Shown in pieces: positions 1 to 14,698 of a stretch of 64,000 bases of DNA (position 1 is the first letter of the stretch; the number at the start of each line of letters is the position of its first letter). The translations under genes were made by a program, and so were the position numbers. Under the pieces are notes generated by a model. It was not told where the DNA came from and made no database searches. It worked only from the letters and a program-made list of their open reading frames with translations. Source of the stretch: Streptomyces sp. SAJ15 (lineage in GTDB: Bacteria > Actinomycetota > Actinomycetes > Streptomycetales > Streptomycetaceae); assembly GCF_007595705.1 (NCBI RefSeq), contig NZ_NISY01000002.1:1-64000 (forward strand), given 5' to 3'.

Positions 1-52
1 CGCCGATGGTACTGCAGGGGGGACCCTGTGGGAGAGTAGGACGCCGCCGAAC
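1..52 (+). rRNA. rrf: 5S rRNA, 3' end only (left edge)
   Basis: The first ~52 bases match the 3' part of a streptomycete 5S rRNA (loop E / helix IV region, then the closing GGACGCCGCCGAAC strand). The 5' part lies outside the window. A perfect hairpin follows directly, which fits the end of an rRNA operon. The exact 3' end is uncertain by a few bases. Confidence 0.9.
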
Positions 53-60
53 AATCATTG

Positions 61-104
61 AAGAAAGCCCTGTTGGGAACCTCGGTTCCCAACAGGGCTT
101 TCTT
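61..104 (+). terminator. rRNA operon terminator hairpin
   Basis: A perfect 20-bp inverted repeat (61-80 with 85-104) closes a 4-base loop (CTCG) about 10 bases after the 5S rRNA. The 3' arm ends in TTTCTT. This is the strongest terminator in the left part of the window and separates the rRNA operon from the next gene. Confidence 0.93.
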
Positions 105-157
105 GCGTTGTGTTGCGGGTCACCCCGTGTTCACGTTCTCTGGGCAGCATTCGAGGC

Positions 158-856
158 ATGGGCACTCCTGCGGATGAGCTGCGACGCGAGTTGGCGGAGT
201 CGGGCGTTCGGCCCGGCGCCGAGGTGATCGTGCCGTCGTACGGCACGTCTGAGGCGGCCGAGGCGGTGCTCCTGGTGGGCGCCCGGCCGGTCTTCGTGGA
301 CATAGCCGCCGACACGCTGTGCGTGGACCCGGCCGCGGTGGCGGCCGCGGTGACCCCCCGAACGGCGGCCGTCATACCGGTCCACACCTTCGGCCACCCG
401 GCCGACATGGCAGGCATCGAGCGGATAGGCGCCCGACACGGCCTGCGGGTCATCGGATACGGTCCCGAGGACGAGTCGGCCGCCGATGTGCGGCGCCGCC
501 AGGCCCACGCCGCCTATCTGGACGAACGGCTCCGCGGAGTGATCACCCAGCCCGTCGCGCACCACGTGTGCCACACCTACCAGCAGTACGTCGTCCGGGT
601 GCCGGGCAACGGCCGGCCGGACCGGGACGCCTTCGCGCGGGCGCTGCGGTCCCGGGGCGTCGGCTGCCACGTCCCCGTACAGACCCCCGTGCACCGCACC
701 TCGCGCTTCCGGCGGGAGATGTGGCTGGCGGAGACCGAGCGGGCCGCTGACGAGTGCCTGGCGCTGCCGGTGGACGCGCAGATGACACGACGCGAACTTC
801 AGCGTGTGGTGTCGGCCTGCAACGCACTGGGCGGGTTGCTCCAGGTCGCCGCCTGA
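158..856 (+). CDS. DegT/DnrJ/EryC1/StrS-like protein, internally deleted
   Basis: A 232-residue protein that resembles fold-type I sugar aminotransferases (DegT/StrS family, usually 360-400 residues). The N-terminal part has the family phrase VIVPSYGT...ARPVFVDI followed by IPVHTFGHPADM. It then jumps from HGLRVIGYGPED to QAHAAYLDERL, which belongs near the C-terminal third of family members. The segment that normally holds the PLP aspartate, serine and Schiff-base lysine is missing, so aminotransferase activity is unlikely. ATG at 158 is chosen because the reading frame upstream overlaps only the terminator region; the ribosome site is weak. It lies between an rRNA operon and a tRNA gene. 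A role is not known; a degenerate but still open frame suggests it may be kept for another function. Confidence 0.75.
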   Translation: MGTPADELRRELAESGVRPGAEVIVPSYGTSEAAEAVLLVGARPVFVDIAADTLCVDPAAVAAAVTPRTAAVIPVHTFGHPADMAGIERIGARHGLRVIGYGPEDESAADVRRRQAHAAYLDERLRGVITQPVAHHVCHTYQQYVVRVPGNGRPDRDAFARALRSRGVGCHVPVQTPVHRTSRFRREMWLAETERAADECLALPVDAQMTRRELQRVVSACNALGGLLQVAA

Positions 857-868
857 TCCGGTCCGGTC

Positions 869-921
869 GATGGTCCGTCGATGGTCCGTCGATGGTCCGT
901 CGATGGTCCGTCGATGGTCCG
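869..921. repeat. 11-bp tandem repeat, about 4.8 copies
   Basis: The unit GATGGTCCGTC is repeated four times without change (869-912) and a fifth partial copy ends at 921. It fills the space between the DegT-like stop codon and the tRNA-Thr promoter, so it covers the expected -35 region of that promoter. Confidence 0.95.
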
Positions 922-939
922 GAGCCTCCGAAACTTCGG

Positions 940-945
940 GTATGA
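940..945 (+). promoter_or_regulatory. Probable -10 box for tRNA-Thr
   Basis: TATGAT lies 17 bases before the first base of the tRNA. A matching -35 hexamer is not obvious: the expected position falls in the 11-bp repeat array. This is an inference from position and consensus only. Confidence 0.5.
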
Positions 946-961
946 TTTACCTCGTTGGCCC

Positions 962-1034
962 GCCCCAATAGCTCAGTCGGCAGAGCGTCTCCATGGTAAG
1001 GAGAAGGTCTACGGTTCGATTCCGTATTGGGGCT
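962..1034 (+). tRNA. tRNA-Thr (anticodon GGT)
   Basis: A 73-nt cloverleaf: acceptor GCCCCAA pairs with TTGGGGC, D stem GCTC/GAGC, anticodon stem TCTCC/GGAGA around the loop ATGGTAA (anticodon GGT), variable loop AGGTC, T stem TACGG/CCGTA with loop TTCGATT, and discriminator T. CCA is not encoded. It reads threonine codons ACC and ACU. Confidence 0.95.
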
Positions 1035-1041
1035 CTGAGGA

Positions 1042-1085
1042 AAACGGAGAAGGCCCCCGCCAGTTGGCGGGGGCCTTCTCCGTTT
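1042..1085 (+). terminator. Hairpin terminator after tRNA-Thr
   Basis: A perfect 20-bp stem (1042-1061 with 1066-1085) closes a 4-base loop, with an A-rich 5' flank and T-rich 3' flank. Because it is symmetrical it can also stop transcription from osaC, which converges on it from the right. Confidence 0.93.
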
Positions 1086-1173
1086 CCAGGAGAAGAAGGG
1101 CCGGAAGAAAGGCTTCGGGCGCCCGGCGGTTCACCACCGGGCGCCCGGAAGGCGGACGTGAGTCCGGTACGGG

Positions 1174-3861
1174 TCAGGGCTCCTGGGATACGGCGAGTTC
1201 GGCCGGCTCGGTGAGCTCGGGGACGCGCATCGCCAGGATCGCCATGTCGTCGGAGGGCGGATCGGGGGCGAACCGCTCCACGGCGCGCAGCACCCGCGCG
1301 GCCACCGCGCCCGCCGTCAGCCCCGTACAGGTCGTCAGCACGTCGGTGAGACCGTCGTCGCCGAGCATCCGGGAGCCCTCACGCCGCTCGGTGACCCCGT
1401 CCGTGACGCACAGCAGGACGTCGCCCGGCTCCAGGGTGACGGTCTGTTCGTACAGCTCCAGGTCCTCCATGACGCCCAGCAGCGCCTGGGGCTCGGCGGC
1501 CGGCTCGACGCCGCCGTCCGGGCGGAGCCGCAGCGGCAGCGGGTGCCCGGCGCAGACGACCTTCAGGATGGCGCTGCCGTCCCGCTGTGGCCACAACTCC
1601 CCGTAGAGCAGGGTGAGGAAGCGGCTTCGGGCGCCCTCGTCGAGGATCGCGGCGTTGAGCCGCTCCAGCACCGCCGGGCCGCCGAAGCCCTCGCGGGCGA
1701 GCAGCCGCAGGGCGTGCCGGGCCAGCCCGGTGACCGCCGCGGCCTCCGGCCCGGTGCCGCAGACGTCGCCGATGGCGAAGCCGTACGCGCCGTCGCGGAT
1801 GGGGAAGAGGTCGTAGAAGTCGCCGCCGACCTCGTTGCCCTCGCCGGCCGCGCGGTAGATGACCTCGACCTCCACGCCGGGGACCGTGGGCAGCTCCGGC
1901 GGCAGCAGGCTGCGCTGGAGGGACTGGCTGATGGCGGTGCGCTCCGAGTACAGCCGGGCGTTGTCGAGCGCCAGGGCGGCCCGTCGGGAGAGGTCCTCCG
2001 CGAGCTCCAGGATCTCCTGCCGGAAGTGCTCGTCGGTGGGCTTGCCGAGGGTCAGCATGCCGATGACGCGGTTGCGGGCCACCAGTGGCAGGACGACCGT
2101 CTCCCCACCGACCGCGGAGGCGGTGGCCAGCGAGGCGCCGGGCCCGGAGGAGGGGCGGGCGGACTCGCCCAGGTTGAGGCTGCGCAGCGAGGTGCGCAGC
2201 GCCGCCGCGTTCGCGGCCTCGGATGGCGCCGTCCACACCCGGGCCCCGGTGCGCACCGGCTCCGGCGGATCCACCTTGGACAGCAGCGCCTTGAGCCCGT
2301 CGATGCGGTCCTCGTCCTCGTGCAGGACGTAGCTCAGCTCGGGCTCCGACGTCTGGTCGGCGATGGTGTAGACGGCGCACCAGGTGGCCAGGGTGGGCAC
2401 GGTCATCTGGGCCATCAGAGCCAGCGTCTGGTCGCGGTCGAGCGTACCGGCGAGCAGGTCGGACGCCTCGACCAGGAAGGACAGTGAGCCGCGGCGCAGC
2501 CGCTCCAACTCGGTGAGCCGGGCGGACTCCACGGCCAGCGCGATCCGGTCGGCGGCGAACTGGAGTCGCAGCGCCTCCTCGTTGCTGTACCGCCCGGGGG
2601 CCTCGGCGGCGACGCCGAGCGAGCCGGTGAGCCGGCCCTCCACCTTCAGGGGGACGGTGACCACCGAGCGCATCCCGGTGTTGGCCAGCAGCGGCACGGC
2701 GCCGGGGACGACTCCGAGGTCCTCGTGGACGGCGGGCATCCGGGCCGAGCCGTAGCGACCGGTGCCGGCCTCGACCGGGACCCGGGCGAAGCGCTGGCGG
2801 GCGGAGGGCAGACCGGTGGAGGCACGCACCTCCAGCTCCGTCTCGTCGTCGGTGGCCAGCAGCAGATAGGCGGCGTCGCCGTCCAGCATGTCGCGGGCGC
2901 GCTCCACGGTGCGCTGGAGCAGTCCGTCGAGGTCGTCGGGGGCGGGGGAGCCGATGAAGACCTCGAAGGCGTCGGTGGGGGTTCCGCGCTCCGGGGCGCT
3001 GACGGCGTCGGGCGCCGCCCCGCGCGTCGGGCTCTGCAGCACCGCCCGCTCGTGTTCGCGGACCAGCAGACAGACGGTGGAGGGTTCGCCGTCGGCGTCG
3101 CGGACCCGGAGGTGGGAGGCGTAGACGGGGATGACGCGGCCGTCCGCGCCGCGGACCCCGTAGGAGCCCTCCCAGCGGGACAGCCGCAGCGCCTCGGCGA
3201 TGCCGGTGCTGGTCCCCGGGGTGTGCGGCCAGGCGGCGAAGTCGGTCAGCGGCTTGCCGACGACCTGCTCCGCCGCGTAGCCGAACAGCTCCCGGGCGTC
3301 GTCGTTCCAGGCGCTGAGCGCCCCGGCACGGTCGATCTGGAGGACGGCGACGCGCACCCGGGCGTCGGCGACCGGCAGCGCGTGCGCGGGCAGGGCGGGG
3401 CCGGCGGAGCGGGTGCCGGCCGGCCGGTCGGGGAGGTCGAGCTGGAACCAGACCCGCTTGCGGGCGGCGGTGTACTCCACGCCCCAGCGGGAGGCGAGCG
3501 CCGCGCACAGCAGCAGGCCGCGGCCGCCCTCGCGGTCGGGGTTGGCGTACTGCCGGCCGTTGCCCTCCAGCGGCAGCTCGCGCTCGGGGTATCGGTCGCC
3601 GACCTCGACCCGCACGCCGTCCTCGGCGCGTACGCACACCACCTCGGCGGCGGTGCCGGCGTGCACCACGGCGTTGGTGACCAGCTCGCTGGTGAGGACC
3701 ACGGCGTCGTCGACGACGTCGGCGAGCCCCCAGCCCTGGAGGGTGTCGCGCACGAAGGTGCGGGCGGAGGCGACCGAGCGTCCCACCGGTTCGAAGCTCG
3801 CGGCTGCCCGCGCGGTGATCACAGCTCTCCCCATGCGTGTCTCGGCGATCTGCTCACCCAT
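1174..3861 (-). CDS. osaC: OsaC-type regulator: HATPase / PAS / GAF-GAF / PP2C phosphatase
   Basis: An 895-residue cytoplasmic protein. Domains in order: an RsbW-like HATPase (about 20-140, N-box [11 protein letters not shown]), a PAS domain (about 165-285), two GAF domains (about 300-660) and a SpoIIE/RsbU-type PP2C phosphatase (about 670-885) with the metal motifs GDFYD and DDMA. This is the architecture of Streptomyces OsaC, which is known to act on the osmotic-stress sigma factor SigB and to return the cell to normal after stress. It is divergent from osaA with 223 bases between start codons, as in the known osaCAB locus. The ATG at 3861 follows a GGAGGGG site by about 9 bases; a longer frame upstream has no site. 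Confidence 0.9.
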   Translation of the reverse strand: MGEQIAETRMGRAVITARAAASFEPVGRSVASARTFVRDTLQGWGLADVVDDAVVLTSELVTNAVVHAGTAAEVVCVRAEDGVRVEVGDRYPERELPLEGNGRQYANPDREGGRGLLLCAALASRWGVEYTAARKRVWFQLDLPDRPAGTRSAGPALPAHALPVADARVRVAVLQIDRAGALSAWNDDARELFGYAAEQVVGKPLTDFAAWPHTPGTSTGIAEALRLSRWEGSYGVRGADGRVIPVYASHLRVRDADGEPSTVCLLVREHERAVLQSPTRGAAPDAVSAPERGTPTDAFEVFIGSPAPDDLDGLLQRTVERARDMLDGDAAYLLLATDDETELEVRASTGLPSARQRFARVPVEAGTGRYGSARMPAVHEDLGVVPGAVPLLANTGMRSVVTVPLKVEGRLTGSLGVAAEAPGRYSNEEALRLQFAADRIALAVESARLTELERLRRGSLSFLVEASDLLAGTLDRDQTLALMAQMTVPTLATWCAVYTIADQTSEPELSYVLHEDEDRIDGLKALLSKVDPPEPVRTGARVWTAPSEAANAAALRTSLRSLNLGESARPSSGPGASLATASAVGGETVVLPLVARNRVIGMLTLGKPTDEHFRQEILELAEDLSRRAALALDNARLYSERTAISQSLQRSLLPPELPTVPGVEVEVIYRAAGEGNEVGGDFYDLFPIRDGAYGFAIGDVCGTGPEAAAVTGLARHALRLLAREGFGGPAVLERLNAAILDEGARSRFLTLLYGELWPQRDGSAILKVVCAGHPLPLRLRPDGGVEPAAEPQALLGVMEDLELYEQTVTLEPGDVLLCVTDGVTERREGSRMLGDDGLTDVLTTCTGLTAGAVAARVLRAVERFAPDPPSDDMAILAMRVPELTEPAELAVSQEP

Positions 3862-4084
3862 GCCGCAGTGCCCCTCCGATGCCTGGCCGACTGCCAGGTT
3901 ACTGACCTCCGCGGCCCGTGCGAATGCCGGTATGGAGTCATTCCACCGTGAGAGTGCCCGGTCCGGCATGCGAACCCGTCGAACTGTTATGGCCTGGTTG
4001 GGCCAGGGTGAAACACTGGGAAAGCTCGGAGAGAGTCGGAAGTGCGAACCCGGCGAAGACGGTCAACCCTGCGGGAGGGACACG

Positions 4085-9613
<5,529 letters not shown>

Positions 9614-9672
9614 GGCCGGGGGCCGGCCGGCGCCCGGGGGTGTTGACTGACCGTGGCCGAACACGTGTGGGG

Positions 9673-9710
9673 ACGCGGTATTCGGGGAACCTTCTGGTCC
9701 CCCACCGCGT
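9673..9710 (+). terminator. Hairpin downstream of osaA
   Basis: ACGCGGT (9673-9679) pairs with ACCGCGT (9704-9710). Inside it, GGGGaACC pairs with GGTCCCC around a TTCT loop, with one bulged A. The 3' flank is TTCT. It starts 60 bases after the osaA stop and probably reduces read-through into osaB, which appears to have its own leader. Confidence 0.65.
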
Positions 9711-9833
9711 TTCTGCTACGTGCACAGTGACATCGCGGTGACAGGGTGTGGCGACGAGCGGGGTGCGGCTACCATGACCGGCACAAGGACGGGCGGCGCA
9801 AGGGAGTCGTCCCCTGGGGCGGCACCCGGTGTC

Positions 9834-9857
9834 TCCCCTAGCTCGCTGAGCAGGGGA
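9834..9857 (+). promoter_or_regulatory. Leader hairpin 30 bases before osaB
   Basis: TCCCCT(a)GCTC pairs with GAGCAGGGGA around a GCT loop, a 10-bp stem with one bulge. It lies in the osaB leader, upstream of the ribosome-binding site. It could be a 5' stabiliser or an attenuator; nothing in the sequence decides. Confidence 0.45.
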
Positions 9858-9887
9858 GGTCCCACGCCGGGGCGAGGAGGACGGGCC

Positions 9888-10568
9888 ATGGTGCAGAAGG
9901 CCAAGATCCTCCTGGTCGATGACCGGCCGGAGAATCTGCTGGCGCTGGAGGCCATTCTCTCCGCGCTCGATCAGACCCTGGTCCGGGCATCGTCAGGGGA
10001 GGAAGCACTCAAGGCGCTGCTGACGGATGACTTCGCGGTGATTCTGCTGGACGTCCAGATGCCGGGCATGGACGGGTTCGAGACGGCCGCGCACATCAAG
10101 CGTCGGGAGCGGACCCGTGACATCCCGATCATCTTCCTCACCGCGATCAACCACGGCCCGCACCACACCTTCCGCGGCTATGCGGCGGGCGCGGTGGACT
10201 ACATCTCCAAACCCTTCGATCCCTGGGTGCTCCGCGCGAAGGTCTCGGTCTTCGTCGAGCTGTACATGAAGAACTGCCAGCTGCGTGAGCAGGCGGCGCT
10301 GTTGCGGCTCCAGCTGGAGAGCGGCCAGCCGGTCGCGGGCGAGGCCGCGGAGCCGGCCGGGCTGCTGGCCGAGCTGTCCGCGCGGCTCGCCGCGGTGGAG
10401 GAGCAGGCCGAGGCGCTCTCCAAACAGCTGAACGAGTCCGCGGACGCGGCCGCCGTGGCCACCGCGGCGCATCTGGAGCGCAAGCTCACCGGGCTGCGCC
10501 GCGCGCTGGACGCCCTGGAGCCGGGCGCCGGCAGCGGGGCCGCCAGCCAGGTGCCCTCGCAGAACTGA
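9888..10568 (+). CDS. osaB: OsaB-type response regulator
   Basis: A 226-residue response regulator. Residues 1-125 are a receiver domain (KILLVDDRPENL; phospho-Asp55 in VILLDVQMPGMDG; conserved T in FLTAI; K in SKPFDP). The rest is a leucine/alanine-rich segment with coiled-coil character rather than a DNA-binding domain. In the known osa system OsaB receives phosphate from OsaA and is needed for aerial growth under osmotic stress. ATG at 9888 follows CGAGGAGGACGGGCC. The gene is 274 bases downstream of osaA and same-strand, with two hairpins between, so expression may be partly separate. Confidence 0.92.
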   Translation: MVQKAKILLVDDRPENLLALEAILSALDQTLVRASSGEEALKALLTDDFAVILLDVQMPGMDGFETAAHIKRRERTRDIPIIFLTAINHGPHHTFRGYAAGAVDYISKPFDPWVLRAKVSVFVELYMKNCQLREQAALLRLQLESGQPVAGEAAEPAGLLAELSARLAAVEEQAEALSKQLNESADAAAVATAAHLERKLTGLRRALDALEPGAGSGAASQVPSQN

Positions 10569-10752
10569 CGCACCCTCGCTCACCCCTCCTCCAGGGCCCC
10601 TCCTCGGGGCCTTCAGCCGTGTGGGGGCGCTGTGCGGCCCGCCGCGTGGCACGCCCGTCGTGATGCGCCGTCACGACGCCTGCGTCGCCGCGACCGTGGC
10701 AGTCGTCCCACCTGAAACGGCAGCCATGCGTGCCCCGTACGGCGGACGCGGG

Positions 10753-10758
10753 TAACCT
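10753..10758 (+). promoter_or_regulatory. -10 box for leaderless ftsK transcript
   Basis: TAACCT ends 7 bases before the ftsK ATG, the spacing seen at Streptomyces leaderless promoters. No ribosome-binding site lies in front of the ATG, which agrees. Confidence 0.6.
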
Positions 10759-10765
10759 CGCCCCC

Positions 10766-13585
10766 ATGGCCTCACGTACGTCCGGCAAGGGTTCCCAGAG
10801 CACGGCGGGCACCTCGAAGCAGCGCGCCGGACAATCCGGAGGCGCCGCCAAGAAGGCACCCGCGAAGAAGGCGGCGGCCAAGAAGCCGCCCGCCAAGAAG
10901 GCCGCGCCCGCGAAGCGGCCCCCGGCCAAGAAGGCGGCGGCCAAGAAGGCCCCCGCCAAGAAGCCGGCCCCCAAGCCCGCACCCTCACCCACCGGCGGCG
11001 TCTACCGCGCCGCGCGCGCCGTCTGGATGGGTCTCGCGCGCTCCGTGGCCGCCGTCTTCCGCGGCATAGGACGCGGGGCGAAGGGCCTCGACCCCGCGCA
11101 CCGCAAGGACGGCGTGGCGCTGCTCCTGCTGGCGCTCGCCCTGATCGTCGCGGCCGGCACCTGGTCCAACCTGAAGGGCCCGGTCGGCGACCTGGTCGAG
11201 ATGCTGGTGACCGGCGCCTTCGGCCGGCTGGACCTGCTGGTGCCGATACTGCTCGGCGTGATCGCGGGCCGGCTGATCCTGCACCCCGAGCGTCCGGAGG
11301 CCAACGGACGGATCGTCATCGGGCTCTCCGCGCTGGTCCTCGGGGTGCTCGGCCAGGTGCACCTGGCCTGTGGCGCCCCCGAGCGCGACCAGACGGAGGC
11401 CGTCCGGGACGCCGGGGGCCTGATCGGCTGGGCCATCGCCACCCCGCTGGACTTCGCGCTCGGCGCGGTGCTCGCCGTGCCGCTGCTGATCCTGCTCACC
11501 CTCTTCGGGCTGCTGGTCGTCACCGCCACCCCCGTCGCCGCCATCCCACAGCGGCTGCGGCTGCTGGGCACCAGGCTGGGGCTGCTGCGCGGGGAGGAGT
11601 ACGAGGACGGCCACGCGTACGAGGAGTACGACGACGGCGGTGCCGCCGACGGCCACCCGGAGTACGCCGGGGACTACGCCGAGGACTGGCGCGAGCCGGC
11701 TCCCGCGCGCCGGCGCGGCCCCCGGCGCGCGCCGGCGGTGGTCGGCCCGGAGCGGGCCGAGGAGGAGGCGTTGCGCAAGCGACGCGGGGCGCCCCGACCC
11801 GGGCCCGTGGAGCCGCCTTCGGACCGCCCCAAGGACGCCGTCGACGTGGCCGCCGCAGCCGCGGCGGCCCTCGACGGGGCCGTGCTGCACGGGGTGCAGC
11901 CGTCGCCGCTGGTAGCCGGCCTCAGCAACAGCGTCGGCGGCGACCGGGACGGCGCGGACGCCACCGGCTCCGTGCCGGGCGCCCGAGAGGCCGCCCGCGG
12001 CGGCGTCGAGCGGGCCGAGTCGACCATGGTCGTGCCCGACCTGACCCGCGCCGCGCCCGAGCCCGCCGAGCCGCTGCCGCCGCGCGCCGAGCAGCTTCGG
12101 CTCTCCGGCGACATCAGCTACGCGCGGCCCTCCCTGGACCTGCTGGCCCGGGGCGGCCCCGGCAAGGCCCGCAGCGCCGCCAACGACGCCGTCGTCGCCT
12201 CGCTGTCCACCGTCTTCACCGAGTTCAAGGTGGACGCCCGGGTCACCGGCTTCACCCGCGGCCCGACGGTCACCCGCTACGAGGTGGAGTTGGGCCCGGC
12301 CGTGAAGGTCGAGCGGATCACCGCGCTGACCAAGAACATCGCGTACGCGGTGGCCAGCCCGGACGTGCGGATCATCAGCCCGATCCCGGGCAAGTCCGCG
12401 GTCGGCATCGAAATCCCCAACAGCGACCGCGAGATGGTCAACCTGGGCGACGTGCTGCGCTCGGCGGACTCGGTCGGCGACGAGCATCCGATGCTGGTCG
12501 CGCTCGGCAAGGACGTCGAGGGCGGCTATGTCACCGCCAACCTCGCCAAGATGCCGCACGTGCTGGTGGCCGGCGCCACCGGCTCCGGAAAGTCCTCCTG
12601 CATCAACTGCCTGATCACCTCGGTCATGATGCGCGCCACCCCGGACGAGGTGCGGATGGTGCTGGTCGACCCCAAGCGGGTGGAGCTGACCGCCTACGAG
12701 GGCATCCCGCACCTGATCACGCCGATCATCACCAACCCCAAGCGGGCCGCCGAGGCGCTGCAGTGGGTGGTGCGGGAGATGGACCTGCGCTACGACGACC
12801 TGGCGGCCTTCGGCTACCGGCACATCGACGACTTCAACGCCGCGGTCCGGTCGGGGAAGGTCTCGCTCCCCGAGGGCAGCGAGCGAGAGCTGCGCCCGTA
12901 CCCGTATCTGCTGGTCATCGTGGACGAGCTGGCGGACCTGATGATGGTGGCGCCGCGCGACGTGGAGGACTCGATCGTCCGCATCACCCAGCTCGCGCGG
13001 GCCGCGGGCATCCACCTGGTGCTGGCCACCCAGCGCCCCTCGGTGGACGTGGTGACCGGTCTGATCAAGGCGAACGTGCCGTCCCGGCTCGCCTTCGCCA
13101 CCTCCTCGCTCGCCGACAGCCGGGTCATCCTGGACCAGCCGGGCGCCGAGAAGCTGATCGGCAAGGGCGACAGCCTGTTCCTGCCGATGGGGGCGAACAA
13201 GCCGGTCCGTATGCAGGGCGCCTTCATCACCGAGGAGGAGGTCGCCGCGGTCGTCGCGCACTGCAAGGGGCAGATGACGCCGGTCTTCCGCGACGACGTG
13301 ACGGTGGGGTCGGCGCAGAAGAAGGAGATCGACGAGGACATCGGCGACGACCTCGACCTGCTCTGCCAGGCCGCCGAGCTGGTGGTCTCCACGCAGTTCG
13401 GCTCCACCTCGATGCTTCAGCGCAAGCTGCGGGTGGGCTTCGCGAAGGCGGGGCGGCTGATGGACCTGATGGAGTCGCGGGGGATCGTCGGACCGAGCGA
13501 GGGTTCGAAGGCTCGGGATGTTCTGGTCAAAGCGGATGAACTGGATGGAGTGCTCGCCGTGATCCGCGGGGAGGCTCACCCGTAA
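10766..13585 (+). CDS. ftsK: FtsK/SpoIIIE DNA translocase
   Basis: A 939-residue membrane-anchored DNA pump that clears chromosomes from closing septa. Residues about 20-75 are a lysine/alanine/proline-rich tail of repeated AKK and PAKK motifs. Four membrane segments follow (about 117-257), then an acidic/proline-rich linker and the motor: Walker A GATGSGKS (603-610), Walker [12 protein letters not shown] (about 715-726), and a C-terminal gamma winged-helix domain (about 870-939, [21 protein letters not shown]) that reads polar DNA signals. In Streptomyces FtsK acts mainly during sporulation septation. The ATG at 10766 has no ribosome site and is probably leaderless; an earlier ATG 36 bases upstream lacks support too. 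Confidence 0.96.
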   Translation: MASRTSGKGSQSTAGTSKQRAGQSGGAAKKAPAKKAAAKKPPAKKAAPAKRPPAKKAAAKKAPAKKPAPKPAPSPTGGVYRAARAVWMGLARSVAAVFRGIGRGAKGLDPAHRKDGVALLLLALALIVAAGTWSNLKGPVGDLVEMLVTGAFGRLDLLVPILLGVIAGRLILHPERPEANGRIVIGLSALVLGVLGQVHLACGAPERDQTEAVRDAGGLIGWAIATPLDFALGAVLAVPLLILLTLFGLLVVTATPVAAIPQRLRLLGTRLGLLRGEEYEDGHAYEEYDDGGAADGHPEYAGDYAEDWREPAPARRRGPRRAPAVVGPERAEEEALRKRRGAPRPGPVEPPSDRPKDAVDVAAAAAAALDGAVLHGVQPSPLVAGLSNSVGGDRDGADATGSVPGAREAARGGVERAESTMVVPDLTRAAPEPAEPLPPRAEQLRLSGDISYARPSLDLLARGGPGKARSAANDAVVASLSTVFTEFKVDARVTGFTRGPTVTRYEVELGPAVKVERITALTKNIAYAVASPDVRIISPIPGKSAVGIEIPNSDREMVNLGDVLRSADSVGDEHPMLVALGKDVEGGYVTANLAKMPHVLVAGATGSGKSSCINCLITSVMMRATPDEVRMVLVDPKRVELTAYEGIPHLITPIITNPKRAAEALQWVVREMDLRYDDLAAFGYRHIDDFNAAVRSGKVSLPEGSERELRPYPYLLVIVDELADLMMVAPRDVEDSIVRITQLARAAGIHLVLATQRPSVDVVTGLIKANVPSRLAFATSSLADSRVILDQPGAEKLIGKGDSLFLPMGANKPVRMQGAFITEEEVAAVVAHCKGQMTPVFRDDVTVGSAQKKEIDEDIGDDLDLLCQAAELVVSTQFGSTSMLQRKLRVGFAKAGRLMDLMESRGIVGPSEGSKARDVLVKADELDGVLAVIRGEAHP

Positions 13586-13737
13586 GGGGATGGCGGGCAA
13601 CCGTTTCCCCTGCTGACACGTCAAGTTGAGGGAAGTGGTGGGGCGGATGCGGCATGTTCGGCCCGTGCGGTCGTATGTCCATTCTGTTGGCGTACAAAGT
13701 CCGCCCTCCCGCTTGCCCGACCCTTTCGCACCCCCCC

Positions 13738-13743
13738 TAGACT
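13738..13743 (+). promoter_or_regulatory. Possible -10 box for the RodZ-like gene
   Basis: TAGACT lies 40 bases before the GTG start at 13784. A TTGCCC hexamer at 13713-13718 is a possible -35, but the 19-base spacer is long. Weak inference. Confidence 0.35.
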
Positions 13744-13783
13744 GAACCTCCAGCAGGTGGCTACACGCTCGAAAGGCGCCCCC

Positions 13784-14593
13784 GTGTCCATCGGCAACTC
13801 TTCTGGCAACTCCCCCGAAGATGACCGTCCTTCGGTCGGTCGCGCCCTCCAGCAGGCCCGCATCGACGCGGGGCTGACCGTCGACGAGGTCAGTTCGGCC
13901 ACCCGGGTGCGCGTCCCGATCGTGCACGGGATCGAGCAGGACGACTTCTCGCGCTGCGGCGGCGACGTCTACGCCCGCGGGCATATCAGGGCGCTCGCCC
14001 GCGCGGTCCACCTCGATCCCGCCGCGTTGATCGCGCAGTACGACGCCGAGCACGGGGGGCGCCCCGCGCCCACTCCGGCGGCGCCCCTGTTCGAGGCCGA
14101 GCGGATCCGGCCCGAGCCGCGCCGGCCGAACTGGACCGCCGCCATGGTCGCGGCGATCGTCGCGGTGGTCGGCTTCGTCGGCTTCACCCTCTTCAGCGGG
14201 GGCGGGGCCCAGGACCAGACCGTCGCCGAGGAGTCCGCCGAGGCCAGGCCCACCAAGGCCGAGCCCAGGCCCAGCCGGCCCGCCGACCCCAAGCCGGAGC
14301 CGTCCGACAGCGCCATCGCGGCCGCTCCGGCGGACAAGGTCACCGTGCGGCTCACCGCCGCCGGCGGGCAGAGCTGGATCTCCGCCCAGGATCACAACGG
14401 GCGACTGATCCACGAGGGAGTGCTGCGGGAGGGCGACTCCGAGACGTTCACCGACAGCGAGCGGATCGACCTCGTCCTGGGCAACGCGGGCGTCGTGCAG
14501 CTGTTCGTGAACGGCAAGGAGGTCACGGAGGTGGGAGAAGAAGGCCAGGTCCAGCGGCTGAGCTACACCCGAGGAGACCCCGAGGTCGGCTGA
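13784..14593 (+). CDS. RodZ-like HTH membrane protein (HTH_25 / DUF4115)
   Basis: A 269-residue protein with the RodZ layout: an N-terminal helix-turn-helix domain (about residues 12-78, GRALQQARIDAGLTVDEVSSATRV), a single membrane segment (about 121-139, MVAAIVAVVGFVGFTLFSG), a charged proline-rich linker and a C-terminal beta-rich DUF4115 domain (about 185-269). RodZ proteins link MreB to the membrane in rods; in actinomycetes this ftsK-rimO neighbour has no settled role. GTG at 13784 has GAAAGG 8 bases upstream. An in-frame GTG at 13757 would add nine residues and cannot be excluded. The distance to ftsK is 198 bases, so a separate promoter is likely. Confidence 0.8.
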   Translation: MSIGNSSGNSPEDDRPSVGRALQQARIDAGLTVDEVSSATRVRVPIVHGIEQDDFSRCGGDVYARGHIRALARAVHLDPAALIAQYDAEHGGRPAPTPAAPLFEAERIRPEPRRPNWTAAMVAAIVAVVGFVGFTLFSGGGAQDQTVAEESAEARPTKAEPRPSRPADPKPEPSDSAIAAAPADKVTVRLTAAGGQSWISAQDHNGRLIHEGVLREGDSETFTDSERIDLVLGNAGVVQLFVNGKEVTEVGEEGQVQRLSYTRGDPEVG

Positions 14594-14686
14594 GAGACGG
14601 GGTGGAGCGACGGGGGACGAAGCCCGGGCGACCGGGAGAACGTGCGAGCGGTAGCCCTGGCAGCGGGAGGCGCGGCCGGGACAAAG

Positions 14687-14692
14687 TAGGCT
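14687..14692 (+). promoter_or_regulatory. -10 box for leaderless rimO transcript
   Basis: TAGGCT ends 6 bases before the rimO ATG and there is no ribosome site. The position matches leaderless promoters in this genus. Confidence 0.6.
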
Positions 14693-14698
14693 GAGCCT

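Noticed and set aside
10985..14413. Long minus-strand frame opposite ftsK and the RodZ-like gene
   Set aside because: No domains, composition-driven, and it crosses two real genes and their promoter region.
14641..14698. Ribosome-binding site search for rimO
   Set aside because: GGGAGG at 14665 is more than 30 bases from the start, too far to act; the leaderless explanation is better.
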